Position numbers and translations under genes: made by a program
Notes under the pieces: generated by a model
Database searches by the model: none
Seen by the model: the letters and a program-made list of their open reading frames with translations, nothing else
Told to the model about the DNA's origin: nothing
Shown here: one piece after another, positions 25,257 through 34,187 of the stretch
How the letters are laid out: the number at the start of each line of letters is the position of its first letter
How positions within the stretch are numbered: position 1 is the first letter of the stretch
DNA from: Tractidigestivibacter sp050946515
Lineage (GTDB): Bacteria > Actinomycetota > Coriobacteriia > Coriobacteriales > Atopobiaceae
Assembly (NCBI RefSeq): GCF_050946515.1
Contig: NZ_JBMNUX010000015.1
Coordinates: forward strand, 1-57,354
Length of the DNA stretch: 57,354 nucleotides
Reading direction: 5' to 3'

Positions 25257-27908
25257 CTACCAGGGCAGCCGGCAATGCTCGCTCCAGCGGTCAAGCTCGA
25301 GGCTAAAGGCGTCGTCGCCCCTTGCGAAGAACGAGGCGTGGCGACCTCTGATGTAGCCCTGCTCGCCAAACAGACGCGCGCGAGCATCGGCGTTGCACTC
25401 GCCCTCGTCGCACGAGGAAAGCCCGCGATGCACAAGGCATGCGCGGGGCGCAAGCGTCACGCTATAGCCCGCCTCGCGAGCACGGAGACAAAAGTCACTG
25501 TCGTTGTAGCCTACCGCAAGACGCTCGTCATAGCCCCCAAGCTTCTGAAATACCTCACGGCGTACAAGCTGGCAGACGCCCGTCACCATGTTGAAATCCG
25601 ACGGAAGCGCCGCGCTCAACAGGTAGCCGGGTGCGGTCCCCATGATATTGCGGTTCAGAAGCATGTTGCGGCCAGAGCCGTCGGCGACAACGCCCGCATG
25701 CCGCACGAGCCCATCCTCGCCAAGCAGCTTTGCACCCACGATGGCCACCTCGGGACGGTTGAGCTGGCCCACCATCTCGCCAAGCCAGGCCGCATCGACG
25801 GCCCGCACGTCGTTATCCAAAAACAGCAAAAGCTCGCCTGTGGTTCGGGCGACCCCATAATTGATGCTGGCGGAATAGTTCAATGCTGGCTGGCCGCCTT
25901 GCGTCTCCCCTCCTTCTGGGGACCGTCCAATCACGCGCACACGAGAATCAGCGGAAAGGCGACGGCAGAGCTCGTGCGTAGCAGGCTCAGCGCTCCCGCA
26001 GTCGATAATCGCGATTTCAAAATTTTTATAGTCGGTATTTGCAAGCAGAGAGCGTACGCAGGCCTCAAGAGAATTGGCGTGATCGCGATTAGGAAGAATG
26101 ATGCTCACGCGCGGTGCGGGATCCGGCAGCTCGTAGCGGATGAGGAAGCTGCGTGGGCGAGGACCATCCTCAACGCTTGCGCTCACGCCGCAACGGGCAA
26201 GATGCGCCTGAAGCGCGGCTCGGCACCCCTCGTGGATGCCGGACTCGTCGCCGCAGCGATGCGAGAGAACGTGCGGAGTCTGTGCAAAGCTCGCATGGCT
26301 CTCAAAAGCACGCAGCTCAAGATCGTAGAGCAGGGTGGAGAATGGCCAGCGCTCGCAGGAGGCATCGCTAAGCCAGCCCACGCGGGAAGGAAGACTGCGC
26401 GAAATGAGGACCGGGCTGCCAAGGTAGTCCATGGAGCGCAACTTGCCGAGGTTGGCAAAGGGCCGCATCTGAGGAGCGGAAAGATGCCCGTTCGACATGG
26501 CGTCCCCATCACAATAGGCAATATCGCAGCCCGTCTTTTGGGCCACCCGCGCCAAGCACCAGAGCGCGCTTGGCTCGAGCCTGTCTTTTGGGCTCACGAG
26601 AAGGACGTGGGTCGAGCTTTCGTCGAGCGCCGAAAGAGCGGCATTGACCAGCGTGGCAGCATCGCCCGTCACCATGAGGTGCCGCGCTCGCCTTCCTCCC
26701 GAAGATGTTGCCGCCGCGCAATCGTAGGCCGCCCCAACGACAAGCAGCTCGCGCACGGGATAGGACTGGGCAGAGATGGTCGCCGCCGCCTTGGCGGCCT
26801 CGTCGCTCTGGCCGGACCCCACCGGTAGCACGACCGACACGGGCAAGACTTCCTGAGGATGCGCCACGCACAGCGAGCGCTGGCGTTCAGCGTCTGCCCA
26901 GGTAAAGCGATGGCGGTCAAACCAGAGCTCGTAGCCATTGTCGTTCTCGGCATCGACCGTGCTGACCGCAAAGGAGCTCCGAAGCTTGGCTGCGGCATGG
27001 CCAAGGGCCATGACGCCGGCCGCGGCACTGGGGGCGATCGCCCTGCCAAGAGCGGTTGGGTCTGTGCGCGCCGGCGATTCCCCGCGATCAAGGTCTGCAG
27101 CAATAACGACGCTCTCCGCCTCTTCCGGGCGGACGCGAATCGAGAAGGTAACGTGACGCACGGGGATGCCGTCATCGTCTGCCCCAAGCGCGTCATCGAG
27201 CACGATAGGCACCCCAGGCTTTTGGCTGCCATCGCTTCCCAGCACGCGAAGCGCGGGCGTGCCTTCGAGCGAGTCGGCTGCGTCGAGGCTCCTATAGTCA
27301 ACGCGCACGCGCCACACATCTGCGCCAGAAGCGGGGACGACCTGCGTGACCTCGATCGTCGTTCTCCCGCTAGCCATACGATCCTCGGCATGGCGCATGG
27401 CCAAGATAAGCGTGGGGTCCCTGCGCTCGTAGCGGTGCGTCTCGCGCCGAAGGTCTCGCTCGACAAGAGGAACGCGAATTTGGCTGTCCGCAGTAATCAC
27501 GGCGACGCCGTCGACGTCAAAGTGTGGAACAGCTACGACCCACCCGGCAAGGGCATCCCGGTCGATTGACGAGACGAGCAGATCTTCGCGTCCTGAGCCG
27601 CCAGTAGAGCACACGATCGTGGGGATGGGCTTTCCGGAAGAGAGCTCGAGATGCGCGCGGAGCACGCCGGCCGATCGCGGGGCGCGAATCGCAACATAGT
27701 CGTATAGATCTCCCGAACAAGCACCCAACAGCTCCATGTACTCTCCCAGCCCAACTATCCCAAAGCCGCTCCAAGCCATCCCATTATCCACGAGAAAGAC
27801 GGCCTTTGAAATGCGGCGGCTTTCCAAGAGGTTGGAGGTCGGCAGACCGAAGCCGACGCATGCCCGAGCCGCAGCGACGTGGCGCCACGCAGATTGGAAG
27901 AATCGCAA
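25257..27908 (-). CDS. Large family-2 glycosyltransferase with a tandem GT-A domain
   Basis: An 883-residue putative glycosyltransferase for a surface polysaccharide. The clear catalytic GT2 domain lies at about 597-860: VSIILPNRDHANSLEACVRSLL, the DxD-like LLLFLDNDVRA, and NMVTGVCQLVRREVFQKLGGYDE. A second, degenerate GT-A-like part precedes it (about 363-480, PVSVVLPVGSGQSDEAAKAAATISAQ, lacking an obvious DxD). The first 350 residues match no domain I recognise. No membrane helices are apparent. The TTG start has a weak ribosome site, so the true start may be internal (ATG 27779 is a candidate). It stands without other polysaccharide genes nearby, so the sugar and acceptor are unknown. Confidence 0.85.
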   Translation of the reverse strand: MRFFQSAWRHVAAARACVGFGLPTSNLLESRRISKAVFLVDNGMAWSGFGIVGLGEYMELLGACSGDLYDYVAIRAPRSAGVLRAHLELSSGKPIPTIVCSTGGSGREDLLVSSIDRDALAGWVVAVPHFDVDGVAVITADSQIRVPLVERDLRRETHRYERRDPTLILAMRHAEDRMASGRTTIEVTQVVPASGADVWRVRVDYRSLDAADSLEGTPALRVLGSDGSQKPGVPIVLDDALGADDDGIPVRHVTFSIRVRPEEAESVVIAADLDRGESPARTDPTALGRAIAPSAAAGVMALGHAAAKLRSSFAVSTVDAENDNGYELWFDRHRFTWADAERQRSLCVAHPQEVLPVSVVLPVGSGQSDEAAKAAATISAQSYPVRELLVVGAAYDCAAATSSGGRRARHLMVTGDAATLVNAALSALDESSTHVLLVSPKDRLEPSALWCLARVAQKTGCDIAYCDGDAMSNGHLSAPQMRPFANLGKLRSMDYLGSPVLISRSLPSRVGWLSDASCERWPFSTLLYDLELRAFESHASFAQTPHVLSHRCGDESGIHEGCRAALQAHLARCGVSASVEDGPRPRSFLIRYELPDPAPRVSIILPNRDHANSLEACVRSLLANTDYKNFEIAIIDCGSAEPATHELCRRLSADSRVRVIGRSPEGGETQGGQPALNYSASINYGVARTTGELLLFLDNDVRAVDAAWLGEMVGQLNRPEVAIVGAKLLGEDGLVRHAGVVADGSGRNMLLNRNIMGTAPGYLLSAALPSDFNMVTGVCQLVRREVFQKLGGYDERLAVGYNDSDFCLRAREAGYSVTLAPRACLVHRGLSSCDEGECNADARARLFGEQGYIRGRHASFFARGDDAFSLELDRWSEHCRLPW

Positions 27909-27924
27909 TCGGGCCTAACATCGC

Positions 27925-27960
27925 GAAGGGGGCATCCCGACTCTCGGAGGTGCCCCCTTC
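27925..27960. other. Intergenic hairpin between GH13-GH77 gene and glycosyltransferase gene
   Basis: A 10-bp perfect stem (27925-27934 with 27951-27960) has a 16-base loop with little further pairing. It follows the GH13-GH77 gene on the minus strand and lies 17 bases before the glycosyltransferase start. No T-run follows on the minus strand, so it may be an inefficient terminator or a leader hairpin. Confidence 0.5.
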
Positions 27961-27995
27961 AACCCGCAAGAAGTTTTTCTGAGCACGGCTGGCCG

Positions 27996-30900
27996 CTAAG
28001 CGCGGTTGGACTCCTGCGCGAGCCTGCGGAGGTAGCTCGTAGCGGCCTCGACGTCCTCTCGGCTTGCCTTCCACGTCCAATTGCCCTCGGCAACGCCCGG
28101 AACGTTCATGCGGGACTTGTCGTCCAGAAGCAACACGTCCTGCAGCGGCATAATCACTACGTCGTTTTTGACCGCGGCGACCCGCTGCTCAATTTCCTTT
28201 GCTAGGGTGCAGGCCTCGGCTTCGTTGCCGCCAGTAAAGCTCTTTTCGCACCAGCCGACGAGCGTCTGGGTATCGTGCGTACCGGTATAGCAGACGGCGT
28301 TCGAGACGGGCGTGTACTCGTTGCGAACGTCCTGGTCGGCAAACTGGACGACGCTCATGCTCGGAATGCCAGTCTGTGCGATCAGGGCGCGGACAGCCGG
28401 AGTAATGACGCCCAAATCCTCTGCAATCAGCGGCAGCGGCCCAAAGAGCTCGTATGCCTTCTCAAAGAGCTCGGAGCCCGGACCAAAGGCGTAGCTTCCC
28501 TCGGTTGCGCGCTTGCCCTCGTCAATCGTGAAGTACGACGAGAAGCCAATGAAGTGGTCAAGGCGCACGTAGTCATAAAGCTTGAAGGTGCGCTGAAGAC
28601 GGCGCAGCCACCAGTCAAAGCCATCAGAGCGCAGCGCATCCCAGTTGTACGTTGGGTTGCCCCACAGCTGTCCCTCGGGAGAGAAGTTGTCTGCGGGAGC
28701 GCCCGCCTGGCGAGCTGCGCGACCGTTCTCGTCCAGCACAAAGATGTCAGGTTCGCTCCAGACGTCAGCGGAGTCTGAAGAGACAAACATCGGGATGTCG
28801 CCGATGATCTTGACGCCCTTTGAGTTTGCGTATTGGCGCAGCTCGTTCCACTCGCGCTGAAACTCGAACTGCAAGATGCGCGTCTCCTCGACGCCCGAGA
28901 CAAGCTCGGGGTCAGACGCGAGCTCCGAAGTGTAGCTGCGGTAGCGAGCCGGCCACGACTGCCAGGGACCGTCCCCCAGCATCGACTTGATGGAGCAGAA
29001 CGTCGCATATGGAGTCAGCCAATAATCATTGACCTCACAGAACTCAATGAACTCGGTGTTCTCCTCGATGCCCTGGAGCCTGTCCAGAACTTCCTCGGGG
29101 CTGTACTCAAGCAAGAGCGGGTTGCCAGCGAATGCAGCAAGACCGGCATAGGGGGAGCCAAATTCGTCAGTCGGATTTACCGGAAGCACCTGCCAATAGT
29201 GCTGACCGCACTTTGCCAACCAGTCTACGAAGCGCTTTGCCGGCGTTCCGAGCGTGCCGGGCTTCCCGTCATTGGGAACCGATGTGATGTGGCAGAGCAC
29301 GCCCATGCCGCGCTCAAGAGGCTTCTGCAGGCGCTCATGCGCATGAAAGTGAAGCACAGAGGTCCCGAGCGGCCAAAGGAAGACCTCGGCGCGACCATGC
29401 TCAACCTTTGGCTCCGCACCCGAGACGACGTCGGAGACCTCTGCCCCCGTCACGGTTGGAACCTGGACGGTATGGGCGTCGGAGAGGCTGCCGTTCACAA
29501 GGACGCAAACGCTGTCGCCATCGCTACGACGCCAGAAGCCGAAGACGTCATCCCCCACAGAGAAAGGCTCAAACTCCCCGTCCGTCAGCACGGGCAGCGT
29601 TTTTCTAAGGGCGATTGCGTTGCGATAGATGGTGAAGCAGTCCTTGTCGCCGCCATCCCAGGGGAAAGCGCCACGGTTGTAGGGGTCACGGAAGCCCTCC
29701 ATGCCCTGCTCGTCGCCGTAATAGACACACGGAACGCCTGGAAGCGTCATCTGCAGAAGCGCGATGGTCCACAGGCGGCTCTTGGCAAGGGAGCGCTGCC
29801 CCTCGTCCAGGCGATAGCGCTGAGCTTGGTCCCCGCTTAAGGTGCTAGGGTCGGGCGCTCCGCCCAGCATCGTGAACAGGCGCTCGCGGTCATGGCTGCC
29901 AAGCAGGTTGAGCTCAGAGTAGAACGCGTCACGAGGATAGTTCTCGCGAATCTGTTCAAGCCGCCGCGCGAGCTCGGGCGCTTTGATCTCGTTGCGCATG
30001 AAGGCGATCAGCGCAGTGCGCAGGGGATAGTTCATAGTCCCGTCGAGCTCGTCGCCTTCAAAGTACTGGCGGAGCTTGCCGTATGCAGTCTTGTTGCTTG
30101 CGTCTTCCCAAACCTCGCCCAGCAAAAGGCCGTCGGGACGCTCGTCGAGAACCGCCTTCTTGATGTCAGCGATGAAGCCGTCAGGAAGCTCGTCAGCCAC
30201 GTCAAGGCGCCAGCCGGCCACTCCGCTTCTCATCCACGTTCGGACAACGCCGTCGTGTCCGCAGATGAACTCGTGATAAGAAGGATCGTCCTCATTGACG
30301 GCGGGCAGGTCTGGCACGCCCCACCAGCTCTCGTAGCTCCCGTCATCATGAATCGAGTACCAGGAGCGATACGGAGAGTCTGGGCTTTGCCAAGCTCCCG
30401 TATCGGAATAGGTCCCAAACTTGTTGAAGTAGCGCGAGTCGCACCCGGTGTGATTGAAAACGCCGTCCAGAATCACCGAGATACCCATCTCGGCGGCATC
30501 GACGCAGAGCCTCCTGAGGCTCTCGGTGTCGCCGAGCATGGGGTCGACCATCTGGTAGTCTCCGGTGTCATAGCGGTGATTGCTTGCGGCCTCGAAGATT
30601 GGGTTGAGATAGATGACCGTAATGCCAAGGTCCTTCAGGTACGGGAGCTTCTCTCGTATGCCTTCGAGCGTGCCGCCGTAGAAGTCCCAGCGCAGAATCT
30701 CGCCCTTGTCGTTGCGGACATAGGTGGGCGGGGTGTTCCAGTCATCAATGAGCATGCGCTCCGGACCTCCGCCGCGCGGCTTGGAAAGCGCCTTCTCCGA
30801 ACGCTCCCTCCAGTCTTTGCCACGGGCAAAGCGATCGGGAAATACCTGGTAGACAATGCCGTTCCGATACCAGTTAGGCTTTACTTTACGCTGGCGATAC

Positions 30901-31256
30901 ACCGTGATTTGGAACGAGGGAGGGTCTCCGTAGGCAAAGGCGCCCTCGCCGGTTGTCCATCCCTGCTGCGCCCCATAGCGCCAGACGGCGCCATCGGAAG
31001 CCTCGATGTCAAAGCTGTACCACACGACTCCCGTCTCCTCGGGAGTAAAGGTCGTAGAGTAGTGCGTCACACCGTCTTCCTTGACGCCGCGCATATCAAT
31101 CAGGCGCTCTCCGTGCGCGTCGGTCCATACGCGCAAAGTGCAGAAAACGACGTCGTCGTCCCACACGTCAATGCCAATGGTGACGGATTTTCCCAGCTCA
31201 ATGGCACCGAACGGATCGCGATATGACTTCTCTGAGGTAACGTGTCTGGCCTTCAC
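27996..31256 (-). CDS. GH13 alpha-glucosidase/neopullulanase-type enzyme fused to GH77 4-alpha-glucanotransferase (MalQ)
   Basis: A 1086-residue two-enzyme protein for alpha-glucan breakdown. The N-terminal half is an N-domain (beta-sandwich) plus GH13 barrel with catalytic signatures VAGWRLDVADEL, LLLGEVWEDA and LLGSHDRERL. The C-terminal half, from about LERGMGVLCHITSVPNDGKPG, is a complete GH77 domain: YWQVLPVNPT, YVRLDHFIGF, LIAEDLGVIT and TGTHDTQTLVGW. Neither half has a signal peptide, so it should act in the cytoplasm on glycogen or maltodextrins made by the upstream glg genes. GTG 31256 is preferred (GAGG eight bases upstream). The frame is open to TTG 31295, 13 codons earlier. It is separated from glgA by a strong terminator and so has its own promoter. 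Confidence 0.93.
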   Translation of the reverse strand: MKARHVTSEKSYRDPFGAIELGKSVTIGIDVWDDDVVFCTLRVWTDAHGERLIDMRGVKEDGVTHYSTTFTPEETGVVWYSFDIEASDGAVWRYGAQQGWTTGEGAFAYGDPPSFQITVYRQRKVKPNWYRNGIVYQVFPDRFARGKDWRERSEKALSKPRGGGPERMLIDDWNTPPTYVRNDKGEILRWDFYGGTLEGIREKLPYLKDLGITVIYLNPIFEAASNHRYDTGDYQMVDPMLGDTESLRRLCVDAAEMGISVILDGVFNHTGCDSRYFNKFGTYSDTGAWQSPDSPYRSWYSIHDDGSYESWWGVPDLPAVNEDDPSYHEFICGHDGVVRTWMRSGVAGWRLDVADELPDGFIADIKKAVLDERPDGLLLGEVWEDASNKTAYGKLRQYFEGDELDGTMNYPLRTALIAFMRNEIKAPELARRLEQIRENYPRDAFYSELNLLGSHDRERLFTMLGGAPDPSTLSGDQAQRYRLDEGQRSLAKSRLWTIALLQMTLPGVPCVYYGDEQGMEGFRDPYNRGAFPWDGGDKDCFTIYRNAIALRKTLPVLTDGEFEPFSVGDDVFGFWRRSDGDSVCVLVNGSLSDAHTVQVPTVTGAEVSDVVSGAEPKVEHGRAEVFLWPLGTSVLHFHAHERLQKPLERGMGVLCHITSVPNDGKPGTLGTPAKRFVDWLAKCGQHYWQVLPVNPTDEFGSPYAGLAAFAGNPLLLEYSPEEVLDRLQGIEENTEFIEFCEVNDYWLTPYATFCSIKSMLGDGPWQSWPARYRSYTSELASDPELVSGVEETRILQFEFQREWNELRQYANSKGVKIIGDIPMFVSSDSADVWSEPDIFVLDENGRAARQAGAPADNFSPEGQLWGNPTYNWDALRSDGFDWWLRRLQRTFKLYDYVRLDHFIGFSSYFTIDEGKRATEGSYAFGPGSELFEKAYELFGPLPLIAEDLGVITPAVRALIAQTGIPSMSVVQFADQDVRNEYTPVSNAVCYTGTHDTQTLVGWCEKSFTGGNEAEACTLAKEIEQRVAAVKNDVVIMPLQDVLLLDDKSRMNVPGVAEGNWTWKASREDVEAATSYLRRLAQESNRA

Positions 31257-31287
31257 GAGGCGGGCCTCTTCTCTTATTAGGTTCACC

Positions 31288-31356
31288 GGCGACAAACGCT
31301 GCCAGCGGTAGGCGACAAATACTAAAGGTCAAGTGTAGCTGTTTTCTGTTGGCGAC
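31288..31356. promoter_or_regulatory. Upstream region of the GH13-GH77 gene with three GGCGAC repeats
   Basis: GGCGAC occurs at 31288-31293, 31311-31316 and 31351-31356, starts 23 and 40 bases apart, inside the 5' leader/promoter region. A 6-bp inverted repeat GCATAT-AA-ATATGC lies further upstream at 31388-31401. No clear -35/-10 pair was identified. The rest of the 270-base gap up to the glgA terminator shows nothing else. Confidence 0.3.
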
Positions 31357-31523
31357 CTAACAACATATCCCCGCAAGGCTCCTGGGCGCATATAAATATG
31401 CAAAGGGTCCCACCCCGAAAGATTGAATCGGCACTAGCCACCTCTTATTGCCGCAACCATCCCACGTGACCCTTTTCCGGCGGGAGACCGCGCCTTTCCC
31501 AGGGAGCTCGCACCCCAAGAAAA

Positions 31524-31556
31524 AAGCGGCGCCGCCCGAGAATGGCGGCGCCGCTT
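31524..31556 (-). terminator. Rho-independent terminator after glgA
   Basis: A perfect 13-bp GC-rich stem (31524-31536 with 31544-31556) is followed on the minus strand by TTTTCTT. It lies 30 bases past the glgA stop, closing the glg operon. Confidence 0.92.
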
Positions 31557-31585
31557 GTGAGGACAAAACGCTAAGAGCTGATGGA

Positions 31586-33082
31586 CTAATCGCGACGCTT
31601 GTTATAGCGGATGACCTCAGGATGAAGACCGTGATAGACGTCCATATACTGGTTGGCGGCCTTCTTCCAGCTGAAGTCAGTCCCCATGGCCTGAACTTGA
31701 AGGCTCTTCCACAGATCGGGATCGGTCCAGAAGATCTCGCAAGCGCCAAGCAGGGTATCGGCCATTTCGTCCGCGTTCATGTTAGAGAAGCGGAAGCCCG
31801 TACCCTCGCCCGTAAACTTGTTGTAGGGGATGACGGAGTCGCGCAGACCGCCGGTCTCACGAACCAGCGGAAGCGTGCCGTAACGCATGGCAATCATCTG
31901 AGACAGGCCGCACGGCTCGAACTCAGAGGGCATCAGCAGGATGTCGCCACCGGCATACATGCGATGCGAGAGATCGGAATCAAACATGATCTTCGCGCAC
32001 ATCATGTCGCCATAGCGAGAGTCGAAGTAGCGGAATGCCTCTTCCTGGTCGGCGTCGCCGGTGCCCAAAATGGCCACCTGAACGCCGCGCTTCATGATGC
32101 CGTCCATGGCATAGCGCACCAGGCCAAGACCCTTCTGGTTGGTCAGACGGCCAACCATCACCACGAGCGGGCGAGTGGGATCCTGGCGAAGCCCCAGCTC
32201 CTCCTGCAAGGCTCGCTTGCACTCAGCCTTATTGGAAAGGTCGTCAGAGGAGTAGTTCGCCACAATCAGCGCATCGGTCTTGGGGTTCCAGATGGTGGTG
32301 TCGATGCCGTTGAGGATGCCGGTGAGGTTGTTGGAGCGGCGGCGGAAAATTCCGTCGAGGCCCTCGCCGTAGTACGGCATCTGCAGCTCGTAGGCGTAGC
32401 TCGGGCTCACGGTGGTGAGGGCGTCCGCATAGCACAGGCCGCCCTTCATGAAGTTGATGGAGTTTCCATCGCCATGAAGCTGGTCGCGCGCGGCAGGAAT
32501 GTCGGCAAGACCCAGGACGTCGGAGAGCATGTTGTCCCCGAACTGCCCCTGGAACTTGATGTTATGCACGGTCATGACCGTCTTGATGTCCGCGCACTGC
32601 GGAGCGCCGCGGTAGAACTCGTTCAGAAACACGGGGCACAGCGCGGTCTGCCAGTCGTTGCAATGCAAGACGTCGCACGCCAGCTCAGGGACTTTGACTA
32701 TCGCTTCGAGGATTGCCTTCGAGAAGAACGCGAAGCGCTCTCCGTCATCGCCATAGCCATAGAGCCCGTCGCGCTTGAAGTACTGCTCGTTGTCGACGAA
32801 GTAGAAGTCCAGGCCCTGAAGCTCGAGCTTCTCGATGCCGCAGTAGACGTTGCGCCACGAGAGCGGAACGTAGAAGTCTGCGACATGCTTCATCTGGCTG
32901 CGGTACTGCTCGGGAATCGTACCGTACTTGGGCAGGATAACCGCAACCTTTGCCCCAGCATGCTTAAGCGCGCGCGGCAGCGAGCCGGCAACATCGCCAA
33001 GGCCGCCGGTCTTGGCAAAAGGCACAGCCTCGGAAGAGGCGAACAGTATACGCAGCTTTCTTCTGTGAGCGCTTTCTGGCAT
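31586..33082 (-). CDS. glgA: Glycogen synthase
   Basis: Adds glucose from ADP-glucose to growing alpha-1,4-glucan (GT5). The 498-residue protein has the ADP-glucose-binding KTGGLGDVAG motif, DVLHCNDWQTAL, the TVHNIKFQGQF segment, and the C-terminal MPSEFEPCGLSQMIAMRYGTLPLVRETGGL signature (the Glu of EPCGL is catalytic). The frame is open 36 codons further upstream, into glgD, but ATG 33082 fits family length and has GGAG upstream. Ten bases separate it from glgD, so it belongs to the glgB-glgP-glgC-glgD-glgA run. Confidence 0.98.
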   Translation of the reverse strand: MPESAHRRKLRILFASSEAVPFAKTGGLGDVAGSLPRALKHAGAKVAVILPKYGTIPEQYRSQMKHVADFYVPLSWRNVYCGIEKLELQGLDFYFVDNEQYFKRDGLYGYGDDGERFAFFSKAILEAIVKVPELACDVLHCNDWQTALCPVFLNEFYRGAPQCADIKTVMTVHNIKFQGQFGDNMLSDVLGLADIPAARDQLHGDGNSINFMKGGLCYADALTTVSPSYAYELQMPYYGEGLDGIFRRRSNNLTGILNGIDTTIWNPKTDALIVANYSSDDLSNKAECKRALQEELGLRQDPTRPLVVMVGRLTNQKGLGLVRYAMDGIMKRGVQVAILGTGDADQEEAFRYFDSRYGDMMCAKIMFDSDLSHRMYAGGDILLMPSEFEPCGLSQMIAMRYGTLPLVRETGGLRDSVIPYNKFTGEGTGFRFSNMNADEMADTLLGACEIFWTDPDLWKSLQVQAMGTDFSWKKAANQYMDVYHGLHPEVIRYNKRRD

Positions 33083-33092
33083 GTTGTTTCTC

Positions 33093-34184
33093 CTACTCGC
33101 CCTTGCCCTTGATGAGCACGTCCTCGGGGGTGCCCCTGAGCTCGGTACCAGCGGAGACCGTATTGTTCCTGTCCACAATCGCGTTCTCAACGCGAGCGCC
33201 GCTCTTGATCACGCAGTCCTGCATGATGATGGAGCCACGGATGGTCGCGCCGCTCTCGACGATGACGTTACGGCCAAGCACGGAGTCGGCAACGGAGCCG
33301 TAGATGCGGCAGCCGGCGGAGACCAGCGAGTTGGTGACGCGGGAGCCGCTCTCGTACTTGGCGGGCGAGGTGTCGTGGGCCTTGGTCTTGATGAAGCGGC
33401 CCTCGGGGAACAGCTCGTCGTTGATGCGCGGGTCGAGCAGGTCCATGTTGGAGCGGTAGTAGCTCTTCTTATTGAAGATCGGCATCGCGTAGCCGTTGAA
33501 GTTGTAGGACTGGACGTTAACGCGACCAAAGTCGGCACCCATGGCCTCGAAGATGTCGAGGTAGTCGGTGGCGGCGTACCAGTCGAACATGTCAAGCAGC
33601 AGCTGGCGGCTGATGACAAAGCAGTCGAGGAACATGGTGTCGCCAAACGAGGCGCCGTGGTGCATGCCCGTCACGCGGCCGTTATCCAGCTCGAAGCAGG
33701 AGACGTCCTCGTCGTTGTCAGAGGCCTGCTTGGTGAGCACCGTAATGTCAGCACCAGAAGCGACGTGCGCGTTTATCAGCGCGTTGAGGTCGATGTTGTA
33801 GACAAAGTTGGCAGTCGAGAAGACCACGTAGTTTGCGGTGCTTCTGGTGAAGTACGCCTTGTTGTGCACGAGGTCGCGCAGAAGGAAGCGCGCGCCCGTA
33901 CGAGAGGTGCCGAAGGCGGAGCCGGGCAGGATGAACAGGCCGCCGTTCTTGCGGTCGAGGTCCCAGTCCTTGCCGGAGCCAACGTGGTCAATCAGCGAAC
34001 GGTAGTTGTACGGCATGACCATGCCGACGGTGCGAATGCCCGCATTGACCATGTTGGAGAGCGCGAAGTCGACAAGGCGGTAACGACCGAGGTACGGCAG
34101 GGACGCAACCGGGCGATTCTCGACAAGCGGGCTCGGCGACTTGGCCGAATAGTTGCAGGTAATAAGGCCGATGACCTTCTCCAT
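33093..34184 (-). CDS. glgD: ADP-glucose pyrophosphorylase regulatory-type subunit GlgD
   Basis: A 363-residue paralogue of GlgC that pairs with it in Firmicutes-type glycogen synthesis. The nucleotidyltransferase fold is recognisable (PYLGRYRLVDFALSNMVNAGI), but the N-terminal pyrophosphorylase signature (GGxGxRL) is replaced by LITCNYSAKSP, as usual for GlgD. It is therefore probably non-catalytic and modulates GlgC. A left-handed beta-helix of hexapeptide repeats fills the C-terminus (VSAGCRIYGSVADSVLG). It starts three bases after glgC. Confidence 0.96.
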   Translation of the reverse strand: MEKVIGLITCNYSAKSPSPLVENRPVASLPYLGRYRLVDFALSNMVNAGIRTVGMVMPYNYRSLIDHVGSGKDWDLDRKNGGLFILPGSAFGTSRTGARFLLRDLVHNKAYFTRSTANYVVFSTANFVYNIDLNALINAHVASGADITVLTKQASDNDEDVSCFELDNGRVTGMHHGASFGDTMFLDCFVISRQLLLDMFDWYAATDYLDIFEAMGADFGRVNVQSYNFNGYAMPIFNKKSYYRSNMDLLDPRINDELFPEGRFIKTKAHDTSPAKYESGSRVTNSLVSAGCRIYGSVADSVLGRNVIVESGATIRGSIIMQDCVIKSGARVENAIVDRNNTVSAGTELRGTPEDVLIKGKGE

Positions 34185-34187
34185 CGC

